64,000 bases of DNA, from contig NZ_BJNV01000007.1 of the NCBI RefSeq assembly GCF_006539865.1, positions 110,745 to 174,744 on the forward strand, written 5' to 3'. Below the pieces are notes generated by a model that searched no databases, was not told the DNA's origin, and saw only the letters and a program-made list of their open reading frames with translations. This document shows, one piece after another, positions 9,240 to 20,435 of this stretch; the first letter of the stretch is position 1; each line of letters starts with the position of its first letter. This DNA comes from Zoogloea ramigera (lineage in GTDB: Bacteria; Pseudomonadota; Gammaproteobacteria; Burkholderiales; Rhodocyclaceae). The position numbers were made by a program, and so were the translations under genes.

Positions 9240-9716
9240 ATGAGCATCGAGGGTGTTTTCAAAGAGGGGTTCGTGACGACCTCTCTTGACACGGTAATCA
9301 ACTGGACGCGTACTGGTTCGCTCTGGCCGATGACTTTCGGTCTTGCCTGTTGTGCCGTTGAGATGATTCATGCGGGTTGTTCCCGTTACGATCTTGACCG
9401 TTTCGGTGTTGTGTTCCGGCCAAGCCCCCGGCAGTCGGATCTGATGATCGTCGCGGGAACGCTCTGCAACAAGATGGCGCCCGCTCTGCGCAAAGTCTAT
9501 GACCAGATGTCCGAGCCCCGATGGGTGATTTCCATGGGGTCTTGTGCGAATGGCGGCGGCTATTATCACTATTCGTATTCCGTCGTTCGGGGTTGTGATC
9601 GGATCGTGCCGGTGGATGTTTACGTTCCTGGCTGCCCTCCCACGGCTGAAGCCCTGCTTTACGGCATTGTTCAGCTTCAAAACAAGATCAAGCGCAGCTA
9701 CACGATCGCCCGCTGA
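9240..9716 (+). CDS. nuoB: NADH-quinone oxidoreductase subunit B
   Basis: Hydrophilic complex I subunit carrying cluster N2, the last Fe-S centre before quinone; 158 residues. The ligands are visible as the tandem cysteines in [10 protein letters not shown], the cysteine in [13 protein letters not shown] and that in VPGCPP. The ATG at 9240 (MSIEGVF) is preferred over an in-frame GTG six bases earlier; AAAGGG precedes it. Standard length and order between nuoA and nuoC. Confidence 0.96.
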   Translation: MSIEGVFKEGFVTTSLDTVINWTRTGSLWPMTFGLACCAVEMIHAGCSRYDLDRFGVVFRPSPRQSDLMIVAGTLCNKMAPALRKVYDQMSEPRWVISMGSCANGGGYYHYSYSVVRGCDRIVPVDVYVPGCPPTAEALLYGIVQLQNKIKRSYTIAR

Positions 9717-9728
9717 TTGTCGACTATC

Positions 9729-10331
9729 ATGACCGAAAAAATTGAGCGACTGAGTCAGCTTCTGACCGATAAATTTGGTCAACGGCTTCTTCAGGTTATT
9801 ACGGCTTGTGGCGAGATCACTGTCGTCGTGAGCGCCGAGGACTACCTTTCCGTGGCGCGCGATCTTCGGGACGAGTCGTCGCTGCGCTTCGAGCAACTGG
9901 TTGATCTGAGCGGTCTGGACTATTCGACCTACTCCGGTGATCGGCCGGCGTTGCGGTTTGCGGTATCTGCGCACCTGGTGTCCGTCAGCAACAATTTCCG
10001 CCTCCGTTTGCGCGCCTTTGCGCCTGATGACGGCTTCCCCATCCTGCCGTCGCTTTGCGACGTATGGCCTGGCGTGAATTGGTTTGAGCGGGAGGCTTTT
10101 GACCTGTACGGCATCATGTTCGAAGGGCATCCGGATCTACGTCGTATCCTGACCGATTATGGGTTCGTTGGTTATCCCTTCCGCAAGGATTTTCCGGTTA
10201 CGGGATATGTCGAGATGCGTTACGACCAGGAGCTTGGCCGAGTGATTTATCAGCCGGTCACCATCGAGCCGCGTGAGAACACGCCGCGTATCGTTCGTGA
10301 CGATAACTATGGGAATGTCGGCCATGGCTGA
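9729..10331 (+). CDS. nuoC: NADH-quinone oxidoreductase subunit C
   Basis: 30-kDa-type subunit of the peripheral arm of complex I, 200 residues. The family signature [29 protein letters not shown] is present in the second half, ending with YVEMRYD. ATG at 9729 is taken; an in-frame TTG at 9717 is less likely. It overlaps nuoD by 8 nt, suggesting translational coupling. NuoC is separate here and not fused to NuoD as in Escherichia coli. Confidence 0.95.
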   Translation: MTEKIERLSQLLTDKFGQRLLQVITACGEITVVVSAEDYLSVARDLRDESSLRFEQLVDLSGLDYSTYSGDRPALRFAVSAHLVSVSNNFRLRLRAFAPDDGFPILPSLCDVWPGVNWFEREAFDLYGIMFEGHPDLRRILTDYGFVGYPFRKDFPVTGYVEMRYDQELGRVIYQPVTIEPRENTPRIVRDDNYGNVGHG

Positions 10332-11577
10332 AATCCGTAACTACACCATCAACTTCGGACCCCAGCACCCTGCGGCGCACGGGGTCCTGCGTCTGGTTCT
10401 TGAGCTGGATGGTGAGGTCGTCGAGCGAGCCGACCCGCATATCGGTCTCTTGCATCGTGGCACCGAGAAGCTCGCGGAGACGCGTACCTGGATTCAGTCC
10501 GTTCCGTACATGGACCGTCTCGACTACGTGTCCATGATGTGTAACGAGCACGCCTACTGCATGGCAATCGAGCGGCTGTTGGGGCTGGAAGTTCCCCTTC
10601 GAGCTCAATACATTCGCGTCCTCTACGACGAGATCACGCGTGTGCTCAATCACCTTCTCGCCGTCGGTACTCACGCTCTGGATATCGGCGCCATGACGAT
10701 GGTGCTCTACACCTTCCGCGAGCGTGAAGACCTGATGGACGCATACGAGGCCGTTTCCGGCGCACGTATGCACGCAGCTTACTATCGTCCGGGTGGTGTA
10801 TATCGCGACCTGCCGGATCGCATGCCTCAGTATGAAGTTTCCAAGTGGAAGAATGCAAAAACCGTAGCGGAGCTCAATGAGAATCGTCAGGGTTCGTTGC
10901 TCGACTTCCTGGAGGACTTCACCAATCGTTTCCCTAAGTACGTGGACGATTACGAAACCCTCCTCACCGATAACCGTATCTGGAAGCAGCGTACGGTCGG
11001 TATTGGTGTTGTTTCTCCCGAAAAGGCCCTGGCGCTCGGCTTTACTGGTGTGATGTTGCGTGGCTCCGGTGTGGAGTGGGACATCCGCAAGAAGCAGCCC
11101 TACGAAGTCTACGATCGGCTCGACTTTGATATTCCCGTCGGCGTGGAAGGCGATTGCTACGATCGCTATCTGTGTCGAATTGAGGAGATGCGCCAATCCA
11201 ATCGGATCATGAAACAGTGCATAGACTGGCTGCGGAAAAATCCTGGTCCTGTCATTTCGAGCAATCACAAGGTGGCGCCCCCGTCCAGAGAAAGGATGAA
11301 GGGCAACATGGAAGAGCTGATTCACCACTTCAAGCTGTTCACCGAGGGCATGCATGTACCCCCGGGAGAGGTGTATGCAGCGATCGAGCATCCTAAGGGC
11401 GAGTTTGGTGTTTATGCGGTGTCTGATGGTGCTAACAAGCCCTACCGTATAAAACTTCGTTCGCCGGGTTTTGCCCACCTTTCGGCCATGGACGAAATGT
11501 CCCGTGGCCACATGATCGCAGACGTGGTTGCGATCATCGGTACGATGGACATCGTGTTTGGAGACGTAGACCGCTGA
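10324..11577 (+). CDS. nuoD: NADH-quinone oxidoreductase subunit D
   Basis: 49-kDa-type subunit, 417 residues, forming the quinone pocket with NuoB. The N terminus carries the signature [20 protein letters not shown] and the conserved [14 protein letters not shown]; the C terminus is [12 protein letters not shown], highly conserved in the family. The start at 10324 ([13 protein letters not shown]) lies inside the end of nuoC; upstream in-frame codons would only extend it into nuoC. Sequence is regular throughout. Confidence 0.97.
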   Translation: MAEIRNYTINFGPQHPAAHGVLRLVLELDGEVVERADPHIGLLHRGTEKLAETRTWIQSVPYMDRLDYVSMMCNEHAYCMAIERLLGLEVPLRAQYIRVLYDEITRVLNHLLAVGTHALDIGAMTMVLYTFREREDLMDAYEAVSGARMHAAYYRPGGVYRDLPDRMPQYEVSKWKNAKTVAELNENRQGSLLDFLEDFTNRFPKYVDDYETLLTDNRIWKQRTVGIGVVSPEKALALGFTGVMLRGSGVEWDIRKKQPYEVYDRLDFDIPVGVEGDCYDRYLCRIEEMRQSNRIMKQCIDWLRKNPGPVISSNHKVAPPSRERMKGNMEELIHHFKLFTEGMHVPPGEVYAAIEHPKGEFGVYAVSDGANKPYRIKLRSPGFAHLSAMDEMSRGHMIADVVAIIGTMDIVFGDVDR

Positions 11578-11635
11578 TTTAGTGCCGTTTTTCGGCTTCT
11601 TCGCCATGTCGACGTCCTGCTGAGTGTGGATAAAA

Positions 11636-12112
11636 ATGCTGAGTCCCGAATCCCTAAAGAAAATTGATCAAGAGATCGCCAAGTATCCGGCTGACCAGAA
11701 GCAGTCGGCGTCGATGTCTGCCCTCAGAATCGCGCAGCAGGAGAAGGGGTGGCTGGCAAATGAGACGATCGAGTTTGTTGCCAAGTACCTCGGCATGCCT
11801 CCAGTTGCTGTTTATGAGGTAGCCAGCTTTTACAACATGTACGACCTGGCCCCCGTCGGGGCGCGCAAGATCACTGTTTGTACCAATTTGCCGTGTGCGC
11901 TGTCTGGGGGAGTGCATGCGGCGGAGTACATCAAGAAGAAGCTTGGCATTGATTTCAATGAGACGACTGCCGACGGAAAGTTCACGCTGAAGGAAGGTGA
12001 GTGCATGGGTGCTTGCGGTGATGCTCCGGTGTTGCTGGTGAATAATCATCAGATGTGTAGTTGGATGACCGAAGAAAAAATCGATCAACTCCTGGCTGAT
12101 CTTCAAAAATGA
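11636..12112 (+). CDS. nuoE: NADH-quinone oxidoreductase subunit E
   Basis: 24-kDa-type subunit with a thioredoxin-like [2Fe-2S] cluster (N1a), part of the NADH dehydrogenase module; 158 residues. The cysteine pairs are visible in [11 protein letters not shown] and CMGACGDAP. The ATG at 11636 is chosen; a GTG 12 nt earlier is in frame but unlikely. Its stop overlaps the nuoF start (ATGA, 12109-12112). Confidence 0.96.
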   Translation: MLSPESLKKIDQEIAKYPADQKQSASMSALRIAQQEKGWLANETIEFVAKYLGMPPVAVYEVASFYNMYDLAPVGARKITVCTNLPCALSGGVHAAEYIKKKLGIDFNETTADGKFTLKEGECMGACGDAPVLLVNNHQMCSWMTEEKIDQLLADLQK

Positions 12113-13419
12113 GTTCTCAAGGGATTATCCTCGCCGACCTCGATGGTGACCGCACCTGGCGCCTGGCCGACTACGTCAAGCGTGGTGGCTATGAGGCTTT
12201 GAAAAAGATCATCGCTGAGAAGATTCCGGCTGATGAAATTATTGGTGAAGTCAAGAAGTCTGGTTTGCGCGGTCGTGGGGGCGCAGGTTTTCCTACCGGC
12301 CTAAAGTGGAGCTTCATGCCGCGGGCGTTCCCTGGCGCAAAGTATCTAGCCTGTAATTCGGACGAGGGTGAACCTGGCACCTTCAAGGATAGGGACATCC
12401 TTCGTTATAACCCGCACACCGTCATTGAAGGCATGATCATCGCTGGTTATGCGATGGGGTGTGAGCGTGGTTACAACTATATCCACGGCGAAATCTTCGA
12501 GGTGTACGATCGCTTCGAGGAAGCTCTCGCCGAGGCGCGTGAAGCTGGCCTCCTCGGACGGAACATCCTTGGCTCTGATTTCAGCTTCGATCTTTTCGCT
12601 CATCACGGGTACGGTGCTTACATCTGTGGCGAAGAGACGGCGCTACTCGAGTCGATCGAAGGCAAGAAGGGGCAGCCTAGATTCAAGCCGCCTTTCCCCG
12701 CCAGCTTTGGTCTGTACGGCAAGCCGACGACCATCAATAACACCGAAACCTTCGCGTCGATTCCCTACATCATCCGTGAGGGTGGGGATGCATTCCTTGC
12801 GCTCGGCAAGCCGAATAACGGCGGTACCAAGCTGTTCTCAGTATCGGGTCATGTGAATAAACCCGGCAATTACGAGATTCCGCTCGGTACGCCTTTTTCC
12901 GTGTTGCTCGAGATGGCCGGTGGCATCCGCGGCGGTCGCAAGTTGAAGGCGGTGATCCCTGGTGGGTCGTCGGCTCCTGTCTTGCCTGGTGCGGTGATGA
13001 TGGATTGCACCATGGATTACGACTCGATCTCCAAGGCGGGCTCCATGCTTGGTTCCGGTGCAGTCATCGTGATGGATGAAAGCACCTGCATGGTCAAGGC
13101 TCTCGAGAGATTGTCGTATTTCTATTTCGAAGAGTCCTGTGGGCAGTGCACACCGTGCCGTGAAGGTACAGGCTGGCTCTATCGGGTTGTTCATCGGATT
13201 GAAAATGGTCTGGGGCGTCCCGACGACCTCGATCTGTTGAACAGTGTCACCGCTAATATAATGGGGCGTACCATTTGCGCCTTGGGCGATGCGGCGTCCA
13301 TGCCGGTTCAGAGTTTCGTCAAGCATTTTGGTGACGAATTCGCGTTCCATATCGAACACAAGAAGTGTCTCGTACCGCCTCAGGTGCAGTATGAAGGCAG
13401 CAAGATTTACGTAGCGTAG
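12109..13419 (+). CDS. nuoF: NADH-quinone oxidoreductase subunit F
   Basis: 51-kDa-type subunit that binds NADH and FMN and holds cluster N3; 436 residues. The Gly-rich nucleotide region [16 protein letters not shown] is near residue 50, [13 protein letters not shown] follows, and the N3 ligands are in [15 protein letters not shown] near residue 345 with a fourth Cys in TICALGDAA. Its start overlaps nuoE by 4 nt and nuoG follows after 7 nt. Confidence 0.97.
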   Translation: MSSQGIILADLDGDRTWRLADYVKRGGYEALKKIIAEKIPADEIIGEVKKSGLRGRGGAGFPTGLKWSFMPRAFPGAKYLACNSDEGEPGTFKDRDILRYNPHTVIEGMIIAGYAMGCERGYNYIHGEIFEVYDRFEEALAEAREAGLLGRNILGSDFSFDLFAHHGYGAYICGEETALLESIEGKKGQPRFKPPFPASFGLYGKPTTINNTETFASIPYIIREGGDAFLALGKPNNGGTKLFSVSGHVNKPGNYEIPLGTPFSVLLEMAGGIRGGRKLKAVIPGGSSAPVLPGAVMMDCTMDYDSISKAGSMLGSGAVIVMDESTCMVKALERLSYFYFEESCGQCTPCREGTGWLYRVVHRIENGLGRPDDLDLLNSVTANIMGRTICALGDAASMPVQSFVKHFGDEFAFHIEHKKCLVPPQVQYEGSKIYVA

Positions 13420-13426
13420 GCTCGAC

Positions 13427-15781
13427 ATGCTAGAAATCGAAATTGACGGAAAGCAGTTGCAGGTCTCTGACGGCAGCACGGTCATGGAGGCCGCGGCGAC
13501 GGTTGGTGCCTATGTGCCCCATTTCTGCTATCACAAAAAGCTCTCGATCGCGGCGAACTGTCGTATGTGTCTCGTGCAGGTCGAGAAGGCGCCGAAGCCC
13601 CTGCCCGCGTGTGCGACGCCCGTCACCAACGGCATGAAGGTCTGGACTCATTCCGAGCAGGCAGTAAAGGCTCAGAAGGGTGTGATGGAGTTCCTGCTGA
13701 TCAACCACCCGCTGGATTGTCCGGTTTGTGACCAGGGTGGTGAGTGTCAGTTGCAGGATCTTTCCGTTGGTTACGGTGGCGCCCAGTCCCGCTACGAAGA
13801 GGAAAAGCGGGTCGTTGGCAACAAGAATCTCGGCCCGTTGGTGTCGACCGACATGACCCGGTGCATCAACTGCACGCGTTGTGTCCGTTTCACCACCGAA
13901 ATTGCAGGTCTCATGGAGCTTGGCCAGGCGTTTCGCGGTGAGCACGCCGAGATCATGCCTTTCGTCGAGAAGACGGTGGATTCGGAGCTTTCCGGAAACA
14001 TCATCGACCTCTGTCCTGTTGGTGCTTTGACCTCAAAGCCTTTCCGCTTTGCGGCTCGTGCTTGGGAAATGTCCCGGCGCAAGTCGATCAGCCCGCATGA
14101 TTCCCTTGGTAGCAATCTGATCGTCCAGGTCAAGCATGACGTGGTCAAGCGTGTGTTGCCGCTTGAGAATGAAGCCGTCAATGAATGCTGGCTGTCTGAC
14201 AAAGATCGATTCTCTTACGAGGGCCTCAACGGCGAAGATCGCTTGAAGCGGCCGATGGTGAAGCAGGGCGGAGCCTGGATCGAAACCGACTGGCAGACGG
14301 CGATGGATTACGTCGTACGTGGTCTGAAGGGAATTCGTGCTGATCACGGTCCTGAGTCCATTGGTGCCCTTGGATCGCCCCACAGCACGCTCGAAGAACT
14401 CTTCCTGTTGCAGTCCGTGGTTCGTGGTCTCGGTTCTGGCAACGTCGATTTCAGGCTGCGTCAGTCCGATTTCTCTGCCGACGGCCGCATGAAGGGCGCG
14501 CCTTGGCTAGGGATGTCTGTCAGCGAGATTGCTGGGCTGGACCGTCTTCTGATTGTCGGTAGCTTCTTCCGTAAGGATCATCCGCTGGTCGCTCAGCGGG
14601 TACGCCAGGCTGTCAAAAAGGGCCTGAAGGTTAGCGCCATCAACCCGGCCTTTGATGACTGGCAGTTCGCGCTACAGAATCAGTTGTGTGTTTCGCCTTC
14701 CGAGATGAGTGCGGCTCTCGCCAAGGTTTTGAAGGCCCTTGTTGAGCAGGGGAGCGCGGCGCTGTCGCCCGAGTTCCAGGCTCTTGTTGATAGCGTTCAG
14801 GTCGACGAGCAGGCGCTGGCCATTGCGCGTAGTCTCGGCTCCGGTCGTCGTGTGGCTGTCTGGATGGGTAACTACGCGGTTCAGCACCAGGATGGTGTTG
14901 CCCTGCATGCGCTCGCATCCGAAATCGCCCGGTTGTCCGGTGGCAGGTTCGGTGTGCTGGGTGAGGCGGCCAACAGCGTGGGGGGGTATCTGGCGGGTGC
15001 GGTTCCCTTCGGTGCGGTGTCGGGCAAGAACGCATCCGAGATGTTGTCGACACCCTTGAAGGCGTATGTTCTCCTCGGGATCGAACCGGAGTTTGATCTG
15101 CGCGACGCTGTTGCAGCTCGCAAGGCCTTCGGCGCCGCGGAAATGGTTGTGATGCTCAGCGCGTTTAAATTCGAAGAGGCACTCGGATACGCCGACGTTA
15201 TGTTGCCGGTGTCTCCGTTCACCGAAACCGGCGGAGCCTTCGTCAATTGCGAGGGGCGTACGCAGTCTTTCCATCCGGTGGTAAAGAATACGGGCGATTC
15301 ACGTCCTGCATGGAAAGTTTTGCGCGTGTTGGGCGAGGCGCTTGGGCTTGGCAACTTCGATTACGAGAGCGTGGATGCTGTTCGCGCGCAAATTCTCGGC
15401 GCCTCCGGCTCAGTCGATCCGTTCAGGCTTAGCAACGATATCGATATTGAGCCGCTGAATCCGGCAGGAGTGTCTCAGGGGCTGCAGCGAGTTGCAGATA
15501 TTCCGATCCATTTCGCTGACCCGCTCGTTCGGCGCTCGGCGCCGCTCCAGGCGACGAAGGATTCTGAGGCTCCGTTCGCTCGCATCAGTCCGGCTACCCT
15601 GAAGACCCTCGGCCTCAATGCTGGTGACAAGGTCGTAGTACGCTCGGTTTCCGGATCCGCCACGGTTGTCGTGTCCGAGGATGAGGGCGTTGCCGCCGGG
15701 TGTGTGCGTCTGGCAGCGGCCCATTCCAGCACATGGGCTCTCGGTAGCCTTAATGGTGAAGTCAGCGTGGAGCGTATTTGA
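13427..15781 (+). CDS. nuoG: NADH-quinone oxidoreductase subunit G
   Basis: 75-kDa-type subunit, 784 residues. An N-terminal ferredoxin-like domain holds the [2Fe-2S] cluster ([15 protein letters not shown]), followed by a His/Cys-ligated cluster ([19 protein letters not shown]) and a third site ([10 protein letters not shown]). The rest resembles a molybdopterin oxidoreductase fold without an active cofactor site, as usual for NuoG. Its stop overlaps the nuoH start (TGATG). Intact, no frameshift seen. Confidence 0.96.
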   Translation: MLEIEIDGKQLQVSDGSTVMEAAATVGAYVPHFCYHKKLSIAANCRMCLVQVEKAPKPLPACATPVTNGMKVWTHSEQAVKAQKGVMEFLLINHPLDCPVCDQGGECQLQDLSVGYGGAQSRYEEEKRVVGNKNLGPLVSTDMTRCINCTRCVRFTTEIAGLMELGQAFRGEHAEIMPFVEKTVDSELSGNIIDLCPVGALTSKPFRFAARAWEMSRRKSISPHDSLGSNLIVQVKHDVVKRVLPLENEAVNECWLSDKDRFSYEGLNGEDRLKRPMVKQGGAWIETDWQTAMDYVVRGLKGIRADHGPESIGALGSPHSTLEELFLLQSVVRGLGSGNVDFRLRQSDFSADGRMKGAPWLGMSVSEIAGLDRLLIVGSFFRKDHPLVAQRVRQAVKKGLKVSAINPAFDDWQFALQNQLCVSPSEMSAALAKVLKALVEQGSAALSPEFQALVDSVQVDEQALAIARSLGSGRRVAVWMGNYAVQHQDGVALHALASEIARLSGGRFGVLGEAANSVGGYLAGAVPFGAVSGKNASEMLSTPLKAYVLLGIEPEFDLRDAVAARKAFGAAEMVVMLSAFKFEEALGYADVMLPVSPFTETGGAFVNCEGRTQSFHPVVKNTGDSRPAWKVLRVLGEALGLGNFDYESVDAVRAQILGASGSVDPFRLSNDIDIEPLNPAGVSQGLQRVADIPIHFADPLVRRSAPLQATKDSEAPFARISPATLKTLGLNAGDKVVVRSVSGSATVVVSEDEGVAAGCVRLAAAHSSTWALGSLNGEVSVERI

Positions 15782-16830
15782 TGGAATCCTACATTGAACC
15801 TGTCGCGCAGTTCTTCGGGGCGGCCTGGCCTTTGGTCTGGTCCCTTTTGAAGATCGTCGGGATCATCGCCCCCCTGTTCCTGTGTGTCGCTTACCTTACG
15901 CTTGCCGAGCGCAAGGTAATCGGTTACATGCAGGTTCGTATCGGACCGAACCGCGTTGGCCCCTATGGTTTGCTTCAGCCAATCGCTGACGGTGTCAAAC
16001 TGCTGCTCAAGGAAATCATCATTCCTTCGGGCGCGAACAAGAGCCTATTCATCATCGGCCCCGTTCTGGCCCTCGGGCCTGCCCTGGCCGCATGGGCGGT
16101 GGTGCCTTTCTCGGAAGGCTGGGTGATTGGCAATGTTGACGCGGGTCTGCTGTTTCTGCTCGCCATCACGTCTATCGAGGTGTACGGCGTGATCATCGCC
16201 GCATGGGCATCCAACTCGAAGTATGCCTTCCTCGGTGGCATGCGGGCTGCGGCTCAAATGGTCTCGTACGAGATCGCCATGGGTTTCGCGCTGGTCTGTG
16301 TTCTGATGATTTCGTCCAGTCTCAACTTGACGGATATTGTCAATAATCAGAATAAGGGGCAGTTTGCGGACATGGGGCTGAGCGTCTTGAGCTGGAACTG
16401 GATTCCGCTCTTCCCGATGTTCATCGTTTATCTCATATCCGGTATCGCCGAAACCAACCGTGCCCCGTTCGACGTCGTCGAAGGTGAGTCCGAGATTGTG
16501 GCTGGGCACATGGTCGAGTACTCGGGTATGGCGTTTGCCCTGTTCTTCCTCGGCGAATACGCCAACATGATTCTTGTTTCGGCGCTCACCTCCATCCTCT
16601 TCCTGGGCGGCTGGCTTTCGCCGGTGGGTTTCCTCCCTGATGGTTTCATCTGGCTTGCGTTGAAGACTTCTTTCATCCTGTTCCTGTTCTTGTGGTTCCG
16701 GGCAACTTTCCCCCGCTTCCGTTACGACCACATCATGCGATTGGGCTGGAAGGTATTCATTCCCTTGACGTTGTTCTGGGTGGTGGTGGTTGCCGTCTGG
16801 GTGATGTCTCCGTTGTCGATCTGGAAGTGA
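15781..16830 (+). CDS. nuoH: NADH-quinone oxidoreductase subunit H
   Basis: Membrane subunit linking the quinone chamber to the proton-pumping arm; 349 residues with about eight spans. The signatures [21 protein letters not shown] near residue 42 and [20 protein letters not shown] near residue 225 are complete, including the conserved acidic residues of the E-channel. It starts within the nuoG stop codon. Confidence 0.96.
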   Translation: MESYIEPVAQFFGAAWPLVWSLLKIVGIIAPLFLCVAYLTLAERKVIGYMQVRIGPNRVGPYGLLQPIADGVKLLLKEIIIPSGANKSLFIIGPVLALGPALAAWAVVPFSEGWVIGNVDAGLLFLLAITSIEVYGVIIAAWASNSKYAFLGGMRAAAQMVSYEIAMGFALVCVLMISSSLNLTDIVNNQNKGQFADMGLSVLSWNWIPLFPMFIVYLISGIAETNRAPFDVVEGESEIVAGHMVEYSGMAFALFFLGEYANMILVSALTSILFLGGWLSPVGFLPDGFIWLALKTSFILFLFLWFRATFPRFRYDHIMRLGWKVFIPLTLFWVVVVAVWVMSPLSIWK

Positions 16831-16840
16831 GGGCTTTCAA

Positions 16841-17329
16841 ATGGGGTCTATGAAAGATTACGTAGGAAGCCTTTTCCTCAAGGAGCTGGTCAAGGGCTTG
16901 GCCTTGACGGGGCGGCATTTCTTCGCACGCAAGATCACCGTTCAGTTTCCTGAAGAGAAAACGCCGCAAAGTCCGCGTTTCAGGGGTTTGCATGCGCTGC
17001 GCCGTTATCCGAACGGAGAGGAGCGGTGTATTGCCTGCAAACTTTGTGAAGCGATCTGCCCGGCGATGGCCATTACGATCGAATCGGAGCAGCGAGATGA
17101 CGGGACGCGTCGTACGAGTCGGTACGACATCGACCTGACCAAGTGCATCTTCTGCGGTTTCTGTGAAGAGGCATGTCCGGTGGATGCGATCGTCGAGACG
17201 CGGATCTTTGAATACCACGGCGAGGTTCGCGGAGATCTTTACTACACGAAGCAGATGCTCCTGGCGGTTGGCGATCGAAATGAAGCTCAGATTGCCAAGG
17301 ATCGCGAAGCTGATTCGAAGTATCGGTAA
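16841..17329 (+). CDS. nuoI: NADH-quinone oxidoreductase subunit I
   Basis: Ferredoxin-type subunit with two [4Fe-4S] clusters (N6a, N6b), 162 residues. Both motifs are clear: [12 protein letters not shown] near residue 63 and [12 protein letters not shown] near residue 103. [20 protein letters not shown] is the family block. ATG at 16841 has GAGGG 8 nt upstream; ATG at 16850 is a possible alternative. Sits between nuoH and nuoJ. Confidence 0.96.
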   Translation: MGSMKDYVGSLFLKELVKGLALTGRHFFARKITVQFPEEKTPQSPRFRGLHALRRYPNGEERCIACKLCEAICPAMAITIESEQRDDGTRRTSRYDIDLTKCIFCGFCEEACPVDAIVETRIFEYHGEVRGDLYYTKQMLLAVGDRNEAQIAKDREADSKYR

Positions 17330-17370
17330 ACTGCCTCAGGCAGGGTGAAGTACTTTTGCGAGATGCATTT

Positions 17371-17973
17371 ATGGATTTCCAGGCTGTAGTTTTTTACTTT
17401 CTTGCGACGGTCGTTGTGTTGGCGTCGTTGAGAGTGATCACCGCGAAAAACCCGGTTCATGCCGCATTATTTCTCGTGCTGGCGTTCTTCTCGGCGGGTG
17501 GCATCTGGATGCTCCTCCATGCGGAGTTTCTGGCGATCGCTCTCGTGATGGTCTATGTCGGCGCTGTCATGGTCCTTTTCCTCTTCGTGGTGATGATGCT
17601 GGACATCAATCTGGAGAGGATCCGGCAGGGTTTCTGGAGTTACCTCCCGATCGGCGCTTTGATCGGTATCCTGATGCTGGCCGAGATGGTCGTGGTCCTG
17701 GGAAGCCGTTACTTTGGTCTTGAACATGTTCCGCAGCCTGCTGAATTTCCGGCGGGCTACAGCAACACCAAGGAACTCGGTCGTCTGCTTTACACGGATT
17801 ACGTCTATCCGTTCGAGCTGGCTTCCATCGTACTGCTGGTTGCCATGATCGCTGCTGTGGCCCTGACGTTGCGCAAGCGGAAGAGCGTGAAGGCGCTGGA
17901 TCCTGCGAAGCAGATTGCAGTTAAACGCGATGATCGGGTGCGCATCGTCTCGATGGACGCAGAAAAGAAATAA
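17371..17973 (+). CDS. nuoJ: NADH-quinone oxidoreductase subunit J
   Basis: Membrane subunit of complex I, 200 residues with five hydrophobic spans in the first 170 residues. NPVHAALFLVLAFFSAGGIWMLL and the FLAIALVMVYVGAVMVLFLFVVMMLD block with its pi-bulge region are typical. ATG at 17371 is chosen; an in-frame TTG at 17356 would add five residues. The basic C-terminal tail after the last span is variable in the family. Confidence 0.94.
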   Translation: MDFQAVVFYFLATVVVLASLRVITAKNPVHAALFLVLAFFSAGGIWMLLHAEFLAIALVMVYVGAVMVLFLFVVMMLDINLERIRQGFWSYLPIGALIGILMLAEMVVVLGSRYFGLEHVPQPAEFPAGYSNTKELGRLLYTDYVYPFELASIVLLVAMIAAVALTLRKRKSVKALDPAKQIAVKRDDRVRIVSMDAEKK

Positions 17974-18004
17974 GGTCGGCAGGCGGCTTTAGAGAGGATT
18001 TTAG

Positions 18005-18310
18005 ATGCTTTCCTTGTCTCATTACTTGATCCTTGGCGCGATTCTTTTTGCTATCAGCGTCGTCGGTATTTTCCTGAACAGGAAAAACTTGATCGTATTG
18101 CTGATGGCCATCGAATTGATGCTGCTTGCGGTCAACTTGAATTTCGTCGCGTTCTCCTACTATCTGGGTGATGCTGCGGGCCAAATCTTTGTATTTTTCA
18201 TCTTGACTGTGGCGGCGGCAGAGTCCGCAATCGGTTTGGCTATTCTCGTGGCTCTGTTCCGTAATCTGCGGACGATCCACGTCGATGATCTGGACAGTCT
18301 CAAGGGATAA
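18005..18310 (+). CDS. nuoK: NADH-quinone oxidoreductase subunit K
   Basis: Small Mrp-like membrane subunit, 101 residues, three spans. The conserved membrane glutamates are seen in [15 protein letters not shown] (about residue 36) and in [17 protein letters not shown] (about residue 72). GAGAGGA precedes the ATG. Standard length and position between nuoJ and nuoL. Confidence 0.95.
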   Translation: MLSLSHYLILGAILFAISVVGIFLNRKNLIVLLMAIELMLLAVNLNFVAFSYYLGDAAGQIFVFFILTVAAAESAIGLAILVALFRNLRTIHVDDLDSLKG

Positions 18311-18322
18311 GGAAGCGTTTCG

Positions 18323-20356
18323 ATGACGGAGATGCAAAAACTCTACCTGCTGGTTCCGCTGGCACCGCTGTTCGGTGCGATTGTGGCTGGCCTGTTCGGC
18401 AAGATCGTAGGTAGGCGCGGTGCGCATATCGTGACGATTCTCGGCGTGGCTACCGCCTTTGTGGGGTCCGTGTTTGTGTTCCAGGATGTCCAGGCGGGCA
18501 ACACCTTCAACGGGACTCTCTACACTTGGGCCACCAGCGGCGGAATCACCTTCGAGGTCGGTTTCCTGATCGACTCGCTCACCGTGATGATGATGCTCGT
18601 GGTGACCTTCGTTTCGCTGATGGTGCACCTGTACACGATCGGCTACATGTCGGAAGACCCCGGTTATCAGCGCTTCTTTAGCTATATCTCGCTGTTCACG
18701 TTCTCGATGCTGATGTTGGTGATGTCCAACAACTTCCTCCAGCTGTTCTTTGGTTGGGAAGCGGTGGGTCTCGTCTCTTACCTGCTGATCGGCTTCTGGT
18801 ACACGCGGCCGACTGCAATTTTTGCAAATATGAAGGCCTTCCTGGTCAATCGTGTCGGGGATTTCGGTTTTCTCCTCGGTATTGGCCTGATCGCTGCATT
18901 TGCGAATACGCTCAATTACGCGGAAGTGTTTGCCAAAGCGCCGGCCCTGGCTGCCATGACCGTTCCCGAAACGGGCTGGCCGTTGATTACCGCGATTTGT
19001 ATCGGGCTGTTCATTGGTGCAATGGGTAAGTCCGCTCAGGTTCCCCTGCACGTCTGGCTACCTGACTCCATGGAGGGCCCGACCCCCATTTCCGCCCTGA
19101 TCCATGCGGCGACGATGGTTACGGCGGGGATTTTCATGGTTGCGCGCATGTCTCCCTTGTTCGAACTATCTGAGGCGGCGCTCTCCTTTGTGCTGGTGAT
19201 AGGTGCCACCACGGCGCTATTCATGGGTTTCCTCGGGATCGTACAGAACGACATCAAGCGCGTTGTTGCTTATTCGACCCTGTCTCAGCTTGGTTACATG
19301 ACTGTTGCGTTGGGTGTCTCGGCCTATTCAGCTGCAGTGTTTCACCTGATGACCCACGCTTTCTTCAAGGCGCTGTTGTTCCTGGGTGCTGGTTCGGTGA
19401 TCATCGGCATGCATCACGATCAGGACATGCGCAACATGGGTGGCCTTTGGAAGTACATGCCGATCACCTGGATCACTTCTTTGCTGGGTTCCCTCGCACT
19501 GATCGGTTTTCCCTTCCTCTCTGGCTTTTACTCCAAGGATTCGATCATCGAAGCCGTGCAGTTGTCGCACATTCCTGGGGCTGGTTACGCGTACTTCTGC
19601 GTGATCGCTGGCGTGTTCGTTACCGCGTTCTATTCTTTCCGGATGTATTTCCTCGTGTTCCACGGGGAGGAGCGTTTTGGCAAGGCTGTCGAGCATGATG
19701 CTCACGGCGATCACAGTGCTGCTCATGGTGACGACGAGCACGGTCACGACGAGCATCACCATGGCCTGGCGCCGGGGCAGAAGCCTCATGAGTCTCCGTG
19801 GGTTGTCACAGTTCCTCTGGTTCTGCTTGCGATTCCCTCGGTACTGATTGGCTTCTTCACCATCGAACCGATGTTGTTTGGCGATTTCTTCAAGGGTGTC
19901 ATTCACTTCTCCGATAGCCATCCTGTGATGGCCGAGCTGGGTCACGAGTTCCATGGCGCTGTCGGCATGGCAATCCATGGCATGACGACCTTGCCGTTCA
20001 TCCTTGCGATGAGTGGCGTCGCGGTCGCCTGGCTGTTCTACATGAAGATGCCTGCGATCCCCGCTGCGATCATGAAGACCTTCAAGCCGATTCATACCCT
20101 GCTCGAGAACAAGTACTACTTTGACAAGTTCAACGAGATCTTCTTTGCGGGTGGTGCGCGTCTTCTCGGTCGTGGTCTGTGGAAGGTTGGTGATCAGACT
20201 CTGATCGACGGCATGGCTGTGAATGGATCTGCCAAGTTGGTTGGCGTTATCGCGCAGCTGACCCGGCTTTTCCAGAGCGGGCATATTTATCAATATGCCT
20301 TCTCGATGATTGTCGGTGTGTTTGTGTTGCTGACCTTCTGGTTCAATCGCGCCTGA
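18323..20356 (+). CDS. nuoL: NADH-quinone oxidoreductase subunit L
   Basis: Antiporter-like proton-pumping subunit carrying the long lateral helix; 677 residues with many spans. LFFGWEAVGLVSYLLIGFW and MGKSAQVPLHVWLPDSMEGPTPISALIHAATMVTAG are the family blocks holding the key Glu and Lys. AAGGAAG lies 7 nt before the ATG. A His/Asp-rich hydrophilic stretch around residues 455-480 (19690-19765) interrupts the C-terminal half; it looks like a loop insertion between membrane helices and is unusually rich in His. Confidence 0.96.
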   Translation: MTEMQKLYLLVPLAPLFGAIVAGLFGKIVGRRGAHIVTILGVATAFVGSVFVFQDVQAGNTFNGTLYTWATSGGITFEVGFLIDSLTVMMMLVVTFVSLMVHLYTIGYMSEDPGYQRFFSYISLFTFSMLMLVMSNNFLQLFFGWEAVGLVSYLLIGFWYTRPTAIFANMKAFLVNRVGDFGFLLGIGLIAAFANTLNYAEVFAKAPALAAMTVPETGWPLITAICIGLFIGAMGKSAQVPLHVWLPDSMEGPTPISALIHAATMVTAGIFMVARMSPLFELSEAALSFVLVIGATTALFMGFLGIVQNDIKRVVAYSTLSQLGYMTVALGVSAYSAAVFHLMTHAFFKALLFLGAGSVIIGMHHDQDMRNMGGLWKYMPITWITSLLGSLALIGFPFLSGFYSKDSIIEAVQLSHIPGAGYAYFCVIAGVFVTAFYSFRMYFLVFHGEERFGKAVEHDAHGDHSAAHGDDEHGHDEHHHGLAPGQKPHESPWVVTVPLVLLAIPSVLIGFFTIEPMLFGDFFKGVIHFSDSHPVMAELGHEFHGAVGMAIHGMTTLPFILAMSGVAVAWLFYMKMPAIPAAIMKTFKPIHTLLENKYYFDKFNEIFFAGGARLLGRGLWKVGDQTLIDGMAVNGSAKLVGVIAQLTRLFQSGHIYQYAFSMIVGVFVLLTFWFNRA

Positions 20357-20435
20357 TTTTGCGTGCGTTATCGACAGACTTTTGTAGTTTAGGGATTTGA
20401 GCGCCGCTACAAGGTGCATAGAACGGAAAGTAGAA

